A stretch of 16,447 nt of DNA from JAVBLU01 sp031553225 (lineage in GTDB: Bacteria > Bacillota > Clostridia > Christensenellales > UBA1750): positions 1-16,447 of the forward strand of contig JAVBLU010000012.1 of the NCBI GenBank assembly GCA_031553225.1, given 5' to 3'. Shown piece by piece: positions 13,785 to 16,447 of this stretch. The notes below the pieces were generated by a model. That model saw only the letters and a program-made list of their open reading frames with translations, was not told the DNA's origin and did no database searches. The translations under genes were made by a program, and so were the position numbers. Each line of letters begins with the position of its first letter. Position 1 is the first letter of the stretch.

Positions 13785-13830
13785 CGCCCCCGGTGAAGGC
13801 CGTGGTGTTTCACGGCGCTCGCCGGGGGCG
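13785..13830 (+). terminator. Bipartite hairpin after rpsO (terminator-like or RNase III site)
   Basis: A 9-bp outer stem CGCCCCCGG/CCGGGGGCG (13785-13793 with 13822-13830) encloses a perfect 6-bp inner stem GCCGTG/CACGGC (13799-13804 with 13811-13816). Only TTCCTC follows, so termination would be weak and read-through into pnp is expected. Confidence 0.6.
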
Positions 13831-13887
13831 TTCCTCAACCCGTCGGCTTCCCCGCCGCGCCATCAGCCCTGCCAGCCGCCCGCTGAC

Positions 13888-13950
13888 GGCCGTTGATAAG
13901 CCCGCACGCGCCCATGGCCAAAAAGGCCGCGCGCGCGCTTATGAACGGTC
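13888..13950 (+). promoter_or_regulatory. Long hairpin in the pnp leader, candidate RNase III/PNPase autoregulatory site
   Basis: CCGTTGATAAGC (13890-13901) pairs with GCTTATGAACGG (13937-13948) with one G-G mismatch; G13888-C13950 and G13889-U13949 can extend it. The apex is GGCC-AAAAA-GGCC (13916-13928), with GC-rich asymmetric interior pairing between. It ends 43 nt before the pnp start. In E. coli a comparable leader hairpin is cut by RNase III and then degraded by PNPase; conservation of that mechanism here is inference. Confidence 0.6.
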
Positions 13951-13993
13951 CGCCGGGTGAGCAAACCACAACGAAATCAAGGAGGCCCCATCC

Positions 13994-16357
13994 GTGGAAC
14001 ACAAGATTTTTGAAACGACCATCGGCGGCCGCACGATGTCCTTCGAGTTTGGCCGCTACGCCAGCCAAGCCAACGCCGCCGCTATGGTGCGCTACGGCGA
14101 CACGGCCGTGCTGGTTACCGCCACCGCCGCCGACAAGGCGCGCGACGGCATCGACTTCTTCCCCCTGTCGGTGGACTATGAGGAAAAGCTGTACGCCGCC
14201 GGCAAAATCCCCGGGTCGTGGGGCCGGCGCGAAGGCCGCCCGGGCGATAAGGCCATCCTCACCTCCCGCCTGATCGACCGGCCGATCCGCCCGCTCTTCC
14301 CCAAGGGCATGCGCCACGACGTGCAGGTGGTGGCCACGGTCATGTCCGTGGACCAGGACAACACCCCGGAGATCCCCGCCATGATCGGCTCCTCCATCGT
14401 GCTGTCCGCCAGCGACATTCCCTTCGCCGGGCCCACCGGCTCGGTGCTCGTCGGCCGCGTGGACGGCGCCCTAGTGGTGAACCCCGACCTTGCGCAGCGC
14501 GAAAAGAGCGATTTGCACCTGGTGGTCTCCGGCACGCGCGACGCGGTGATGATGGTGGAAGCCGGCGCGCAGATGGTGTCCGAGGAAGACATGCTGGACG
14601 CCATCCTCTTCGCGCACGAGCAGATCAAAAAGATCGTGGCCTTCATCGACGGCGTCGTGGCCCAGATCGGCCTTGAGAAGCGCGTGTTCCCCATCGAGGA
14701 CGTGGGCGCCGACGTGGAAGCCGCCGTGGCCGCCTTTGCGCAGGACAAAGTGGCCTGGTCGCTGGACACCTTCGAGCGCACCGAGCGGCAAAACCGCGAG
14801 GACCAGGTAAAGCAGGAGGTTATGGCGCACTTCGCCGAGCAGTTCGCCGGACGCGAGCGCGAGGTGGCCGACGCCGTCTACTACCTGAACAAAGAGACCG
14901 TGCGCCGCCGCATTCTGGACAAGGGTATCCGCCCGGACGGCCGCACGACCACGCAGGTCCGCCCCATCTGGTGCGACAGCAGCGTTTTGCCCCGCGTGCA
15001 CGGTTCCGGCGTGTTCACCCGCGGCCAGTCGCAGGTGATCACCTCCCTCACCCTGGCGGGCGTGGGCGAACAGCAGGAGATCGACGGCATCGGCACCGAG
15101 ACCCACAAGCGCTACATGCACCACTACAACATGCCGCCCTATTCCACCGGCGAGGCCAGGCCCATGCGCTCCGCGGGCCGCCGCGAGATCGGCCACGGCG
15201 CGCTGGCCGAGCGGGCTCTTGAGCCCGTCGTGCCCACCGAGGGCGATTTCCCCTACACCATTCGCCTGGTGTCCGAGGTGGTCTCCTCCAACGGTTCCAC
15301 TTCCATGGCGTCGGTGTGCGGCTCCACCCTGGCGCTGATGGACGGCGGCGTGCCCATCAAGGCCCCCGTGGCGGGCGTCGCCATGGGCCTCATCAAGGAC
15401 GCGCACTCCGATAAGGTCGCCATCCTTACGGACATTCAGGGCCTGGAAGACTTTCTGGGCGATATGGACTTTAAAGTGGCCGGCACCAAGGACGGCATCA
15501 CCGCCATCCAGATGGACATCAAGATCAAGGGCATCGACGAGGCCATCCTGCGCCAGGCCCTTAAACAGGCCAAAGACGGCCGCGCCTTCATTATGGGCAA
15601 AATGATGGAGGAGCTCGCACAGCCCCGGCCCCAGCTCTCCCCCTATGCCCCCAAAATCGTCACCTTCCTCATCAACCCCGAAAAGATCGGCGAGGTGGTC
15701 GGCCCGCGCGGCAAAACCATCAACAAGATCATCGCCGATACGGGCGTGAAGATCGACATCGAGGACGACGGCCGCGTGTACATCGTCACGCCCGATCAGG
15801 AAGCCTCCGACCGCGCCCGCGCCATCATCGAGGGCATCGTCAAGGAGATCGAGGTCGGCCAGGTGTACACGGGCAAGGTCGTGCGCATCATGCCCTTCGG
15901 CGCGTTCGTGGAGCTGCTGCCCGGCAAGGACGGCATGGTCCACATCTCCCAGCTCTCCAACCAGCGCCTGGAGCGGTGCGAGGAGGCCGTGGACATCGGC
16001 ACCATCGTCACGGTCAAGGTCACCGAGATCGACGAGAAGGGCCGCGTGAACCTTACCCGCAAGGGCTTTATCCCCGAGGATGAAGTGCTGCGCAAGCTCT
16101 CCGACCTGCCCCCCGCCCCGCCCGCGCGTGAAGGCGGGTTTGGCGGCCGCGGCCCGCGCAACGACCACGGCCCGCGCAGCGACCGCCCGCGCTTTGAACG
16201 CTCCGACCGGCCCGCCGGCGACCGCCCCGCGCCTGCGCCCGCCGACCGACCGCACTTTGACCGCGTGGAGCGCGAGCCCCGCCCGGACCGCCCCGCCGGC
16301 GAAGCCCGGCCCTTCCGCGGCGACCGCGACGTGCGTCCTGCGCGCAAGGACGATTAG
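13994..16357 (+). CDS. pnp: Polyribonucleotide nucleotidyltransferase (PNPase)
   Basis: A phosphorolytic 3'-5' exoribonuclease of 787 aa that forms trimers and degrades mRNA. Domains in order: RNase PH 1 (about 1-140), all-helical linker (about 145-300), RNase PH 2 (about 310-545) with IRPDGR (312-317), FTRGQSQ (341-347), SSNGSTSMASVCG (431-443) and GDMDFKVAGT (489-498) holding the catalytic Ser/Asp residues, KH domain (about 553-613) with GPRG (570-573), and S1 domain (about 621-691) with GKVVRIMPFGAFVELLPG. Residues 705-787 are an extra low-complexity tail rich in Arg, Asp and Pro, longer than the typical ~700-aa enzyme. The GTG at 13994 is chosen because AAGGAGG (13979-13985) precedes it and the N-terminus aligns with the family. 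It follows rpsO after 226 nt. Confidence 0.97.
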   Translation: MEHKIFETTIGGRTMSFEFGRYASQANAAAMVRYGDTAVLVTATAADKARDGIDFFPLSVDYEEKLYAAGKIPGSWGRREGRPGDKAILTSRLIDRPIRPLFPKGMRHDVQVVATVMSVDQDNTPEIPAMIGSSIVLSASDIPFAGPTGSVLVGRVDGALVVNPDLAQREKSDLHLVVSGTRDAVMMVEAGAQMVSEEDMLDAILFAHEQIKKIVAFIDGVVAQIGLEKRVFPIEDVGADVEAAVAAFAQDKVAWSLDTFERTERQNREDQVKQEVMAHFAEQFAGREREVADAVYYLNKETVRRRILDKGIRPDGRTTTQVRPIWCDSSVLPRVHGSGVFTRGQSQVITSLTLAGVGEQQEIDGIGTETHKRYMHHYNMPPYSTGEARPMRSAGRREIGHGALAERALEPVVPTEGDFPYTIRLVSEVVSSNGSTSMASVCGSTLALMDGGVPIKAPVAGVAMGLIKDAHSDKVAILTDIQGLEDFLGDMDFKVAGTKDGITAIQMDIKIKGIDEAILRQALKQAKDGRAFIMGKMMEELAQPRPQLSPYAPKIVTFLINPEKIGEVVGPRGKTINKIIADTGVKIDIEDDGRVYIVTPDQEASDRARAIIEGIVKEIEVGQVYTGKVVRIMPFGAFVELLPGKDGMVHISQLSNQRLERCEEAVDIGTIVTVKVTEIDEKGRVNLTRKGFIPEDEVLRKLSDLPPAPPAREGGFGGRGPRNDHGPRSDRPRFERSDRPAGDRPAPAPADRPHFDRVEREPRPDRPAGEARPFRGDRDVRPARKDD

Positions 16358-16447
16358 GACGAGGGGCGCGGCGGAGGGCGGCGCCCGGAGCGCCAACCCC
16401 CCCCGGACGCGGACCCTGGGTCCCAAAAGCATGCGGGCCCGCGGCGG
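16358..16447. other. Non-coding end of window after pnp
   Basis: Ninety GC-rich nucleotides hold a small perfect dyad GGACCC-T-GGGTCC (16411-16423) without a T-run. No terminator or start of a new gene is evident. Confidence 0.4.

Noticed and set aside
14471..16432. A 653-codon minus-strand open frame opposite pnp
   Set aside because: pnp is unmistakable; the antisense frame is His/Asp/Val/Gly-rich shadow sequence, a known effect of GC-rich codon bias.

Overview
The window is about 16.4 kb of GC-rich (roughly 70% in most genes) bacterial chromosome. It looks like a high-GC Clostridia-type Bacillota. The reasons are a canonical T-box riboswitch, strong AGGAGG-type ribosome binding sites, consensus sigma-A promoters, a DnaJ/FHA/SEDS/PBP cell-wall cluster and a yigZ-tyrS pairing. 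Genus cannot be read from the sequence. Most of the window is housekeeping DNA.

Layout, left to right. (1) 1-2346, minus strand: an operon of a small J-domain protein, a membrane-anchored FHA-like protein, a SEDS glycosyltransferase (FtsW/RodA/SpoVE) and the first 18 codons of a probable class B penicillin-binding protein. The last three are joined by 4-nt GTGA overlaps. (2) 2347-5936, plus strand: a sigma-A promoter and a complete T-box leader, then a class I aminotransferase, tyrosyl-tRNA synthetase and a YigZ/IMPACT protein in one operon, probably induced by an uncharged tRNA (tRNA-Tyr by context). (3) 5981-8201: a divergent pair, a 97-aa uncharacterised protein on the minus strand and a 585-aa XRE-regulator fusion on the plus strand. 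A perfect 7-1-7 inverted repeat lies over the -35 box of the small gene. (4) 8314-10533, minus: a large lipoprotein with a jelly-roll-like and an alpha/alpha-barrel glycosidase-like region, preceded by a strong intrinsic terminator in its upstream region. (5) 10858-11984, minus: a VOC protein and an HD-domain protein in visibly AT-richer DNA, possibly acquired. (6) 12284-13237, minus: a fused MsrA-MsrB methionine sulfoxide reductase whose MsrB half lacks the usual resolving cysteine. (7) 13381-16357, plus: rpsO and pnp with two long hairpins between them, reminiscent of the RNase III/PNPase-controlled rpsO-pnp arrangement of other bacteria. PNPase carries an 80-residue Arg/Asp/Pro-rich tail.

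The least explained element is the XRE fusion protein (6444-8201). An N-terminal DNA-binding domain is joined to about 500 residues that resemble a papain-like/BtrH_N-type fold with a Cys but no His at the expected place, and it faces a small unknown gene across a likely operator. I found no CRISPR array, tRNA, rRNA, insertion sequence or phage gene.
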